Assembly: GCA_963750015.1 (NCBI GenBank)
Contig: CAVVPU010000177.1
Location: 1 to 64,000, forward strand
From: CAVVNC01 sp963750015
GTDB taxonomy: Bacteria > Desulfobacterota > Syntrophorhabdia > Syntrophorhabdales > WCHB1-27
Direction of reading: 5' to 3'
DNA length: 64,000 nt
Shown here piece by piece: positions 34,954 to 43,155 of this stretch (positions are counted from its first letter, which is position 1; each line of letters begins with the position of its first letter). The notes under the pieces were generated by a model, which saw only the letters and a list, made by a program, of their open reading frames with translations, made no database searches and was not told where the DNA came from. Both the position numbers and the translations under genes were made by a program.

Positions 34954-35736
34954 TGGATATGGATAATATCGCCATAAAGGTAGATAACGTTTACAAGAGC
35001 TTCGGGACTCAGAAGGTCCTCGACGGCATCAACCTGGAGGTAGAGAGGGGCAAGATCACGGTCATCATAGGCAAGAGCGGGGGCGGCAAGAGCGTGCTCA
35101 TGAAGCATCTGATCGGCCTCGTCAAGCCTGACAAAGGAGACATATGGGTCAACGGGGTGGAGATCACCCGTCTTCCCGAGCGGCGCCTCAACGAGGTGAG
35201 GAAGAAGTTCGGAATGCTCTTTCAGGAGGCGGCCCTCTTCGACTCCATGAGCGTTGCGGAGAATGTGGCTTTTCCCCTGAAAGAGCATACGAATCTCAAA
35301 GAGGCGGAGATAAGCAGGATCGCAGGTGAGCCTCTTGGGTCAGGTAGGCCTTGTCGGGCAAGGCGGGAAGATGCCCTCCGATCTTTCGGGTGGGATGAAG
35401 AAACGGGTGGGTCTCGCGAGGGCCCTAGCCCTCGACCCGGAGATCGTGCTCTTCGATGAGCCCACGAGCGCCCTCGATCCGGTCATTTCGCTCACCATCG
35501 AGGAACTGATCAAGGCAACCCAGATGAGGTTGAAGAAGACCTATGTGGTCATAAGCCACGATGTATGGGGCATGTTCAGGATCGCAGACAAGGTGGCTAT
35601 GTTGTACGAAGGCAAGATAGTCGCCTCAGGCACCCCCGGGGAAATCAGAAAGAACGATCATCCCGCGGTGAGCGAATTCATGAAGGCAACGAGAATACCG
35701 GGAATTACGGGAGGCATAGATGACAACGGAGTTTAA
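34953..35736 (+). pseudogene. mlaF: MlaF-family ABC ATPase, split by an apparent frameshift
   Basis: This is the ATPase of the Mla-type lipid transporter. The first frame gives Walker A GKSGGGKSVLMKHL and the Q-loop GMLFQEAALFDSMSV. The second gives the signature SDLSGGMKKRVGLARAL, Walker B IVLFDEPTSALDP and the H-loop VISHD. The frames meet near 35325: dropping one G restores RIAVSLLGQVGL in a single protein of about 260 residues. The genes on both sides are intact and overlapping, so a sequencing error is likely. If the shift is real, the transporter is dead. Confidence 0.88.
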
Positions 35737-36721
35737 GGTCGGTATAGTGGTCCTTATCGGTATCTTCCTGCTTTTTTATATGTCCTTCAGGATAGGGAAG
35801 TTCGGCTCCATCACCGAAGGCCGCGGATACACGGTGACCGTCCATTTCAAGGATTCCGCGGGCCTCGACACGAAGTCTCCCGTGAATATAGCGGGAGTGG
35901 AGGTGGGCACGGTCCACAAGATCACCCTGGACGGAAACCATGCAAAAGTGGAACTCCTCCTCAAGGACAACGTGAGCGTCCCCGTTGACAGCGCGATAGC
36001 CATAAAATCCTTCGGCATCCTCGGAGACAAGTACGTAGAGATCGGCCCGGGCAAATCGACGATACTCGCGAAGAACGGCGAGGAGCTGACGAATGTCGTT
36101 TCCTATCCGGGCTACGAGGAGATTTTCCAGAACGTGAGCGTAGCCGCCAAGAACATAGGGGACACCATGGAACAGTTCAAGGGCGTGCTCAACGAAAAGG
36201 ACAAGCAGAACCTCAAGGCGAGCCTCGAGAACATGCAGACGGCGAGCGGCCAGTTCAAGGATATGCTCGCCGAGAACAGGGGAAAGGTGAACCGCATCGT
36301 GACCAACGTGGCCGAGGCGAGCCAGAAGTTCGGACCCATGGCAGACAAGGCCGACGCCACTCTCGGCCAGATCAACACCCTCGTGAACGATGTGGAGCAG
36401 GGCAAGGGGACCCTAGGCAAGCTCGCCAAGGACGACGCTCTCTATAACGACGCGAAGGACGTGGTGGCAAACCTTAAGAACATCTCCTCCGATATCGAGC
36501 AGGGCAAGGGGACCCTCGGCAAGCTCGCCAAGGACGACAGCCTCTACCTCGAAGCCAAGGAGACCATGCAGAACGTCAGCCAGTTTACGGGCACTCTGAA
36601 GGACGGGGACCTGGTCAGCGAGGCCCAGAAGACGATGAAAAAGGTTCAGCAGGCTGCCGAAGGGATACAGGAGCAGACGCCCATCTCCATACTCGGCACC
36701 GTCTTCGGCCTCTTCTTCTGA
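35720..36721 (+). CDS. mlaD: MlaD-family MCE-domain substrate-binding protein
   Basis: A 333-residue membrane-anchored MCE protein. It has one N-terminal helix (residues 7-22) and an MCE domain with SAGLDTKSPVNIAGVEVGTVHKI and GDKYVEIGPGK. A long helical tail carries two tandem 34-residue repeats, each containing EQGKGTLGKLAKDD; the DNA repeats are 102 bases apart (36395 and 36497). The protein would bind lipids in the periplasm and dock on MlaE/MlaF. It ends in a hydrophobic GTVFGLFF and its stop overlaps the next start. Confidence 0.92.
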   Translation: MTTEFKVGIVVLIGIFLLFYMSFRIGKFGSITEGRGYTVTVHFKDSAGLDTKSPVNIAGVEVGTVHKITLDGNHAKVELLLKDNVSVPVDSAIAIKSFGILGDKYVEIGPGKSTILAKNGEELTNVVSYPGYEEIFQNVSVAAKNIGDTMEQFKGVLNEKDKQNLKASLENMQTASGQFKDMLAENRGKVNRIVTNVAEASQKFGPMADKADATLGQINTLVNDVEQGKGTLGKLAKDDALYNDAKDVVANLKNISSDIEQGKGTLGKLAKDDSLYLEAKETMQNVSQFTGTLKDGDLVSEAQKTMKKVQQAAEGIQEQTPISILGTVFGLFF

Positions 36722-38079
36722 TGCACCGGGTTATTATCTTCCTGGCCCTTTTCCTGTTCCCTGGGAGCCTTTACGCATTCTGGCCCTTCTCGTGGGAGCT
36801 GGACGGGCAGAAGAACTTCCTGGGCCCCCTCGTCTCATACCAGGAAGAGGCGGGCTTGACCCATGTGACTGTTCGGCCCCTTCTCTCATCGTACGACTCG
36901 CCGGGGAACTACATCCTTTTTTTCCCCCTGGGGAAGAGTACCGAGGAGAAGTCCTATTTCTTCCCCATCTATACGAGGCACAGCGAGGCAGAAGATCACG
37001 ATTTTGCCCTGTTTCCTTTTTTTTCCGGTGAGTCCCAAGGCAAGGCCTATGGCGGGGTCTTCCCTTTCTACGGAAAGCTTTACCACCGCTTCAGGCGGGA
37101 CGAGATAGGCTTTTTTCTATGGCCCCTTTATGGCTACAGCATCGGTGACGGCACCACGAGAACCAACGTGATCTGGCCTTTGTTCTCCTTCTACAGCGGC
37201 CATCAGGAGGGCTTCAAGATCGGTCCCCTTTACGGAAGGAGCATGTGGGGCAATGATCGAAGGTCCTCCTTCGTGCTCTGGCCCTTCTTCATACACGACG
37301 AAAGAGGGCTCGACACCGATACCCCCAGCCGGAGCTGGTGGGTCATACCTTTCTATTTGCAGACTACATCCCCCCAATCATCCTTCTACGCGGTCCTCTG
37401 GCCCCTCTTTACCTACACCAAGACCGCTTACAGAACCGAGGTGAAAGCACCGTGGCCGGTTTTCTCCTATGATTCGGGCAAGGACGAGTCGGGCTTTAGC
37501 CTCTGGCCCCTCTATTCTCAAAGCCGGACCGAAAAGGATGTGACGACCTACGTCATGTGGCCGATCTACAAGGAATCAATAAGGTATCCGGGCAACGATG
37601 TGGAATGGACCGAGAGACGGATGTTCCTACTCGACAAAGACATAGAGGACGACCGGGGCACTTTCGTCAATGTCTGGCCCTTCTTCGAGCTACGGTCGAA
37701 GAAGGAGGACAGGACCATCTACTTTCCCTCGGTTTTACCCTGGCGCAACGATGACTTCGACCGGATTATGAGGCCGCTCCTCACCCTTTATGAGTACAGA
37801 AAGACGGGTGACAAGGTCGTGACGAACTTTTTCTACGGGCTCTATACCAGGGAACAACAGGGGGAGAGCTGGAAACGGAGACTCGCCTTCCTCTTCGAGA
37901 TGAAACGTGAGCCCGAAGGCATGGGCTTTCAACTCCTCTCCGGCCTTTTTGCAATCGACAAGAAACAGATCAAGCTCTTCTATATTCCTGTCAAACGAAA
38001 AGGGGAGGGGCCCGAGACCTGTGCGGGGGACGACGATCGAATGGAGAACCGGGAACAATCCACCCCGGAAGAGGAGTAG
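36721..38079 (+). CDS. Exported WPLF-repeat protein of unknown function in the Mla operon
   Basis: A 452-residue protein with a signal peptide (residues 1-19, LFLFPGSLYA). Between residues 69 and 320 it repeats a short motif of the form hydrophobic-[WF]-P-[LFIV]-[YF], for example LWPLYG, IWPLFS, LWPFFI and VWPFFE. The proline positions are 69, 82, 99, 115, 135, 153, 169, 188, 210, 228, 246, 263, 281 and 320, a spacing near 18 residues. The aromatic, strand-like pattern suggests a beta-rich outer-membrane or periplasmic protein. It starts on the mlaD stop codon (TGATG), so a role in lipid transport is inferred. No named family was recognised. Confidence 0.8.
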   Translation: MHRVIIFLALFLFPGSLYAFWPFSWELDGQKNFLGPLVSYQEEAGLTHVTVRPLLSSYDSPGNYILFFPLGKSTEEKSYFFPIYTRHSEAEDHDFALFPFFSGESQGKAYGGVFPFYGKLYHRFRRDEIGFFLWPLYGYSIGDGTTRTNVIWPLFSFYSGHQEGFKIGPLYGRSMWGNDRRSSFVLWPFFIHDERGLDTDTPSRSWWVIPFYLQTTSPQSSFYAVLWPLFTYTKTAYRTEVKAPWPVFSYDSGKDESGFSLWPLYSQSRTEKDVTTYVMWPIYKESIRYPGNDVEWTERRMFLLDKDIEDDRGTFVNVWPFFELRSKKEDRTIYFPSVLPWRNDDFDRIMRPLLTLYEYRKTGDKVVTNFFYGLYTREQQGESWKRRLAFLFEMKREPEGMGFQLLSGLFAIDKKQIKLFYIPVKRKGEGPETCAGDDDRMENREQSTPEEE

Positions 38080-39143
38080 TGACACGGATAGAGGGTGCGC
38101 GCATCCGTGAGCTCGTGCGCCCCCTTAAGGTCCCCTTCGCCACCTCTCTCGGTCAAAAACAATATCTCCACAACGTGACGGTTCAGGTAGTGCTGGAGGG
38201 AGGGGTATCGGCATGGGGTGAGGTGCCTACGAGCTACGCATACCCTGCCGAGACTTTGAAAGCGATAAAAGGGGTGCTCGCGGAAGGGCGGGCAAGGATC
38301 AAGGGCTCGGCGGTAGAGAACTATGTGCATTTGATCGAGTCTCTCAGAACTTCGTTCCCCCAGGCAGTTATGACAATCTCCGGCCTCGAGGTCGCCCTCT
38401 TTCGTGCCCTCCTCAAGGAGCGGGGGCGCTCCGAGTACGACCATTGGGGCAGGGCATCTGCCCGAATCGAGACAGATATCACCCTTCCGAACATATCGGA
38501 CGGGACCTTGCTTACACGCTGGCTCGAACGGGCCATAGGAGAGGGGTTTCACGCCTTCAAACTGAAGGTGGGCGGAGACCCGAAGAAAGACCGGGCCCTT
38601 CTCCGTCTCGTCTATCCCGTCCTTTCAGCGAAACTGGCAAACTTCAGGCTGCGCCTTGATGGGAACCAGGGATATGGCACGGCAACTTATCTCGACTTCA
38701 TGAAGCATATCGAGAAGATGGGTTATGACATCGAGCTTTTCGAGCAGCCCCTTAAGAAACACGACTTCAAGGGCTACGAGGCGATCAGGGGCAAAAGCCC
38801 GTTCCCCGTCGTGCTCGACGAGACGGTCGTCAATGTGGAAGATGCAAAAAGAGCAATAGACAACCTTCTCGGGGATGGGATAAACATTAAGATCGCCAAG
38901 AGTGGAATAGGGCAGTCCCTTCAGATAGCACAAATGGCCCGGAGCTCAGGCATGAAGCTCATGATCGGGTGCATGATAGAGACAATGAAGGGACTGTCGG
39001 CAGCGATGTTTTTCGCGCTGGGGACAGAGTACTTCGATTATGTGGACCTGGACTCGGCACACTTTCTCTACGGCGGAAAGCACTATCCCAACCTATCGAT
39101 AAAAGGACCAATCATCTCTATAGAGGACGGGGGTTTCCGTTAA
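38079..39143 (+). CDS. Enolase-superfamily dipeptide epimerase (L-Ala-D/L-Glu epimerase type)
   Basis: A 354-residue enzyme that most likely epimerises L-Ala-D-Glu from muropeptides. Catalytic features of the muconate-lactonising group are visible: the KxK in FKLKVGG, metal ligands in LRLDGNQGY, LFEQPL and VVLDET, the second lysine in NIKIAKSGIG, and the dipeptide-binding DxD in YVDLDSAHFL near the end. The GTG start overlaps the previous stop by one base, so murein recycling is placed in the same operon as alr and mla. Confidence 0.85.
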   Translation: MTRIEGARIRELVRPLKVPFATSLGQKQYLHNVTVQVVLEGGVSAWGEVPTSYAYPAETLKAIKGVLAEGRARIKGSAVENYVHLIESLRTSFPQAVMTISGLEVALFRALLKERGRSEYDHWGRASARIETDITLPNISDGTLLTRWLERAIGEGFHAFKLKVGGDPKKDRALLRLVYPVLSAKLANFRLRLDGNQGYGTATYLDFMKHIEKMGYDIELFEQPLKKHDFKGYEAIRGKSPFPVVLDETVVNVEDAKRAIDNLLGDGINIKIAKSGIGQSLQIAQMARSSGMKLMIGCMIETMKGLSAAMFFALGTEYFDYVDLDSAHFLYGGKHYPNLSIKGPIISIEDGGFR

Positions 39144-39524
39144 AGCGGGTGGTGCCTTGTGAGCGAGTGGGTAGTACACACCAGCCCAACTGAACAGGGG
39201 CAGCGGCCCGGAAGGACGCAACCAAAACGTGATGGCGACTCCCGAATACAAATGCCACGGTCGTCCCCATCATCCCACTCCCCGAAAGGAATAGTTTTCT
39301 GTTTCGTCTGCCAGTTTCTTCTTTCATCATCGCCATCTCCGCGTTATAATGGCTCGTGTCAAAAAAGCACCGGATAGCCGATTCTGACGTAGAGGGAGTA
39401 TACGAGGTGCGAGGCCCGGCATGTCAATCGAAAATAGCGCCGACGTGAGGTCCCGCCGGTCAGTGCGAGGCGAGGATGGAATAGGAGATTTGACCCGAGA
39501 AACAGGCGATGCCGGGATGGTTTC
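39144..39524 (+). other. Intergenic region with a TATAAT box before the cyclase gene
   Basis: No gene or known riboswitch was recognised in these 381 bases. A perfect TATAAT at 39345-39350 has only a weak upstream partner (TTTCAT, 17 bases away). If used, the cyclase mRNA would have a leader of about 165 bases. Confidence 0.4.
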
Positions 39525-41051
39525 ATGAACAGGGCCGACCTCTTCAGAGCAAAAAACGCACTCTCGCTGGCCAACGGCGTTTCCAATGCGGTTGGTGTGG
39601 CAGTCATCATTCTTGAGGGCGTGAGTCAGGGGGCACCACCTGAGGTGGACCGTCTCACCCGCTCCGTGAGCATGGTGTTTCTGCCCTTGGCTTTTCTTGT
39701 GCCCTGGTTCGTTACCCGCCTTTATGAAGTACCCGTTCGCCGCTACTGGGATGCGGTCTATCGGAAGGAAGTCCTCTCCCGGGATGACATACAACGGTCG
39801 CACCGGAGACTGCTCAATGAACCTTATTTTCTTATAGCCGTCGATATGTGCATGTGGCTCGCCGCAGCCGGGGTGTATACAACAGTCTTCCGGCTTTCGG
39901 ACATTGACGGGAGGTTCGTGAGCCAGCCACTCATCTACGCCTTCATCGGGGGCCTCATTACGTCAACGATTGCTTTCTTCGCCCTCGAGTTCAATTTGCA
40001 GCGGAGGGTGATTCCTCACGCCTTTCCGAATGGAGGGCTTTATGTTACGCCGGGCACCCTGCGTATCCGGATACGGACGCGCCTCTTCGCGCTCTTCTTC
40101 GCCTGCAACCTGATTCCCCTGTCGGCTTTGTTGACTACCTTCCTGTCGACTTCAGCAAATCCGGAAGCTGCCATGGAAGGGCTGCGGGTCAGAATGCTCA
40201 TGCAGGGCCTCGTTTTCATGGGCTCAGGCATGTGGCTTACCTTCCTGGTGAGCAGCAACCTCACGAAACCGTTGCACGAAATCATTCGGGTCCTGGGCAA
40301 GGTTCGAAGAGGCGTATTCGATCAAAGGGTCAAAGTGACCACCAGCGACGAAATAGGGTACACAGGCGACGTGATCAACGAGATGACCCAGGGGTTGCGG
40401 GAGCGTGATTTCATAAAAGAGACCTTCGGCAAATACGTGAGCGCCGAGATTCGTGACGAGATCCTGGGAGGGAGAATTCCCCTTGATGGAGAAGTCAGGA
40501 GGGTGACGGTCCTCTTCGCGGACCTGAGGGGCTTTACACCCATGGTGGAAAAGACAGATCCGAAGGAAGTAATCAGGATTCTCAACGGGTACTTCAAGGA
40601 AATGGAAGAGGCAATCCGCGAGCATCATGGGTTGGTTCTCCAGTACATAGGAGATGAGATCGAGGCGACCTTCGGTGCACCCATCTTCCTGGAAAACCAC
40701 GCCAGCCTCGCAGTATCGGCCGCCAGGGAAATGGCGAGGCGCCTCGAGGCGTTCAATCAAAAGCTCACCGGATCCGGCATTCGACTGGCCCACGGGATCG
40801 GGATTCACACAGGGAACGTCGTCGCAGCCAACATCGGGAGTCCTGATCGGCTCTCTTACGCTCTCGTGGGTGACACGGTGAACGTGGCCTCCAGAGTGCA
40901 GGATCTGAACAAACAGTTCGGGACGGAGATACTTCTCACTGAAGCCACGCGGGCAGAGTTGGGGGAACGCTTTAATCTCAGGAAGCTCCCGCCCGCGTCA
41001 ATAAAGGGGATCACCCGGGATATTCAACTCTACACGATTGATCAACCTTAG
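39525..41051 (+). CDS. Membrane-bound class III adenylate/guanylate cyclase with HAMP domain
   Basis: A 508-residue signalling enzyme. The N-terminal half has about five or six hydrophobic segments, followed by a HAMP linker (about residues 245-300, with SSNLTKPLHEIIRVLGKVRRG). The catalytic domain has VTVLFADLRGFTPMVEK (metal Asp), QYIGDEIEATFGAP and LSYALVGDTVNVASRVQ. It would make cAMP or cGMP in the cytoplasm. The next transcription unit encodes a cyclic-nucleotide-binding protein, a likely effector. Confidence 0.9.
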   Translation: MNRADLFRAKNALSLANGVSNAVGVAVIILEGVSQGAPPEVDRLTRSVSMVFLPLAFLVPWFVTRLYEVPVRRYWDAVYRKEVLSRDDIQRSHRRLLNEPYFLIAVDMCMWLAAAGVYTTVFRLSDIDGRFVSQPLIYAFIGGLITSTIAFFALEFNLQRRVIPHAFPNGGLYVTPGTLRIRIRTRLFALFFACNLIPLSALLTTFLSTSANPEAAMEGLRVRMLMQGLVFMGSGMWLTFLVSSNLTKPLHEIIRVLGKVRRGVFDQRVKVTTSDEIGYTGDVINEMTQGLRERDFIKETFGKYVSAEIRDEILGGRIPLDGEVRRVTVLFADLRGFTPMVEKTDPKEVIRILNGYFKEMEEAIREHHGLVLQYIGDEIEATFGAPIFLENHASLAVSAAREMARRLEAFNQKLTGSGIRLAHGIGIHTGNVVAANIGSPDRLSYALVGDTVNVASRVQDLNKQFGTEILLTEATRAELGERFNLRKLPPASIKGITRDIQLYTIDQP

Positions 41052-41176
41052 CATCTTGCGTGGGGCGGTCGCTCAGATTGATATGTGACGAGATAAGGGC
41101 GAAGGGACCCCATCGTGGAGTAAAGCCCCGTCTTCACCTTGTAAGCATGGTGCCGACGCCTGAGGCCAAATAATTT

Positions 41177-41205
41177 TTGACAAGAACGAGCGGCCGCCGC
41201 ATAAT
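41177..41205 (+). promoter_or_regulatory. Sigma-70-like promoter of the cNMP-binding/rhodanese operon
   Basis: TTGACA (41177-41182), a 17-base spacer, then CATAAT (41200-41205), giving a leader of about 85 bases before 41298. Confidence 0.65.
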
Positions 41206-41297
41206 AGAAGAGGTTACAAAGCATTCGTATAGTAGTCCCATATGCCACGTTCCGGGACGATGCGTTAAGGAGCAGCAGGGAAGGGCAACAAACCGGC

Positions 41298-42218
41298 ATG
41301 AAAAAATCGGAGGATAAAGAATCCACCCGGGACGCTGTTTTCGGACAATTACCCCAAGAGAAGATAGATAAACTCACCCGATCCATGGAGCATGAGAAGG
41401 CAACTCCGGGCAGCACCATTTTTAGGCAAGGCGACCCCGGGGACAAGTTCTATATCATCCAGTCGGGGAAAGTGAGAGTTTACAGGAAAGACCGAGGCGG
41501 CCTCGAGACACAGCTTTCCGCGCTCGGGCCGGGTGAGAGCTTTGGGGAAATGGCTTTGCTCACGGGGGAGGCGAGATCGGCCAGCGTTGAGGCCCTTGAG
41601 GAGACTCACCTCATGGCCCTTTCGAAGGACCAGTTCGAGCGAATACTCAAAGACTCTCCGGATATCTCGCTCGCCTTCGTCCATAAGATGTCGGAATGGC
41701 TTTTGAAGGCCGATGCTACTATCGAGAAAGAGGCGAGGCAACAACACCTTGCCCACCAGGCCTCCTGGTTCGATTTCGTGCTGATACTCGGTGTGAGTAT
41801 TATTCTCGCCCTTGTTTTCAACCGGTCGAACCCGAACGGGATACCCTTGTTCGAGGGAATCCCTCAAAGAGACGCCATAGCCTCCGTCACACCCGCCTCT
41901 GCGATGGAAGAGATAAAGAGGGGAGATACGGTCATGGTGGACGCGGGGCCTGAAGGGTTCTACCAGAGGAAACATATCCGGGGAGCGATCAGCGTGCCTC
42001 TCGCACTTTCCGACCTCCTCTACGAGGTGACCTTTCGAGAAGAACAGAAGGGGAAAAAGATAATCGTGTACGGAGCGACCTTCAGCAAGCTCTACGACCG
42101 GGAACTGGCGGACAAACTCTTGCGCAAAGGCCATAAGGATGTGAAGGTACTCGCGGGAGGGGAGGCGGCGTGGGAAAAGGCGGGCTATCCGGTGGACATA
42201 TGGGAAGAAAAGAAGTGA
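41298..42218 (+). CDS. Cyclic-nucleotide-binding, membrane-anchored protein with inactive-looking rhodanese domain
   Basis: A 306-residue protein of three parts. Residues 15-140 form a CAP-like cNMP domain with the phosphate-binding cassette FGEMALLTGEARSASVEAL, whose Glu and Arg suit cAMP/cGMP binding. One membrane helix lies near residues 157-174. A rhodanese-like domain fills residues 195-300. The rhodanese loop reads VYGATFSKLYD, with Gly where the catalytic Cys should be, so sulfur transfer is unlikely and a binding role is more probable. The hydrophobic segment suggests the two domains are on opposite sides of the membrane. It overlaps the following gene. Confidence 0.85.
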   Translation: MKKSEDKESTRDAVFGQLPQEKIDKLTRSMEHEKATPGSTIFRQGDPGDKFYIIQSGKVRVYRKDRGGLETQLSALGPGESFGEMALLTGEARSASVEALEETHLMALSKDQFERILKDSPDISLAFVHKMSEWLLKADATIEKEARQQHLAHQASWFDFVLILGVSIILALVFNRSNPNGIPLFEGIPQRDAIASVTPASAMEEIKRGDTVMVDAGPEGFYQRKHIRGAISVPLALSDLLYEVTFREEQKGKKIIVYGATFSKLYDRELADKLLRKGHKDVKVLAGGEAAWEKAGYPVDIWEEKK

Positions 42219-42703
42219 TCCGGAGATTCGCAAAACGGATCGTCACTAGTCCTTATCTGGCGCTCGCACTCAGGGTCTATGTGGGATACTTCTTTCTTTA
42301 CGCGAGCGTGAGCAAGATACCGTACCCCGCGCAGTTTGTCGAGGCTGCGGCAGCCTACCGAATAATACCCTATTGGTTCTTGAATTTCGGCGCCGTTCTC
42401 TTACCCTGGATCGAGTTCGTAAGCGGATTGTTTCTGATCATCGGCCTCAGGACGAGGGCCGCCGCAATCATGGTCTGCTTGATGCTGCTCATGTTCACCG
42501 CGATGATCGTAACCAACATGTACTGGGGTGCCTCCATTACCTGCGGATGCTACGATACGGTGGGCGAGCCTATCGGGTGGAAGAAGCTTGGGGAGGAGCT
42601 TATGCTCCTCGTCTTTACGGTGCAGATTCTTTTCTGCGACAGACTTTTCACTTTCGGCAGGGGAGGTTTTTGGTCCGGTCTTAAGGGGGCGAATGCCTCC
42701 TAA
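42200..42703 (+). CDS. MauE/DoxX-family membrane protein
   Basis: About 167 residues with four membrane helices. The pattern ALRVYVGYFFLYASVSKIPYPAQF and the loop ITCGCYDTVGEPIGW match MauE/DoxX proteins. MauE-type proteins are linked to disulfide or thiol redox chemistry in the envelope, so pairing with a rhodanese-domain protein is meaningful. The start at 42200 overlaps the previous gene by 19 bases; an upstream in-frame start at 42170 is possible. Confidence 0.8.
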   Translation: MGRKEVIRRFAKRIVTSPYLALALRVYVGYFFLYASVSKIPYPAQFVEAAAAYRIIPYWFLNFGAVLLPWIEFVSGLFLIIGLRTRAAAIMVCLMLLMFTAMIVTNMYWGASITCGCYDTVGEPIGWKKLGEELMLLVFTVQILFCDRLFTFGRGGFWSGLKGANAS

Positions 42704-42715
42704 TTAGGTCACTTT

Positions 42716-43081
42716 ATGATGAGAAGACCACGATTTCAAAGTTTCGGCTGCGCCGTCGGTCTCTGCCTGCTCGTCATGTTTCTTGCCGCATGCGAGTCAA
42801 GGGACAAATACGTCGGGGTTTACCAGGCCGAGGCCAAGGGATCCGCAATGCCTGATGTGATTATTCTTGATCTGAAAGCAAACGGCGACGGCCTCTGGAA
42901 ATTGAGTTCACATGAGAAAAAGGGCGAGTTCGTCGAAGTTCCTTTCGCCTGGTACATCAAACGAGGCGACCTGAGGATAAACACCAAGGCAGGGGGCGTG
43001 ATCGTGGCCAAGATAGAGGAGAACACGATCCGGATGACCCTGCCCGGGATGAAAGAGCTGACGCTCAGCAAGACCCCATAG
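42716..43081 (+). CDS. Small lipoprotein of unknown function
   Basis: A 121-residue protein with a basic N-terminus, a hydrophobic segment and the lipobox LAAC (Cys at about 26), so it should be lipid-anchored in the envelope. The rest is strand-rich (YVGVYQAEAKG, DVIILDLKANGDGLWKL) and resembles small lipocalin-like domains only loosely. It is the third gene of the cNMP-binding/rhodanese operon. Confidence 0.75.
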   Translation: MMRRPRFQSFGCAVGLCLLVMFLAACESRDKYVGVYQAEAKGSAMPDVIILDLKANGDGLWKLSSHEKKGEFVEVPFAWYIKRGDLRINTKAGGVIVAKIEENTIRMTLPGMKELTLSKTP

Positions 43082-43155
43082 AGTACATCCTTGCAACAGG
43101 TTAGTCCTCTTTCTCGCGTCCGAGGTGGCAGCTTCCACCCCTGCGAGGGCAAAGA

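Noticed and set aside
39144..39524. Possible riboswitch before the cyclase
   Set aside because: Short pieces recalled the cyclic-di-GMP riboswitch core, but the required paired elements are not there.
42059..42095. Selenocysteine at the rhodanese active site
   Set aside because: The codon at the catalytic position is GGA (Gly), not TGA, so the domain is simply missing its Cys.
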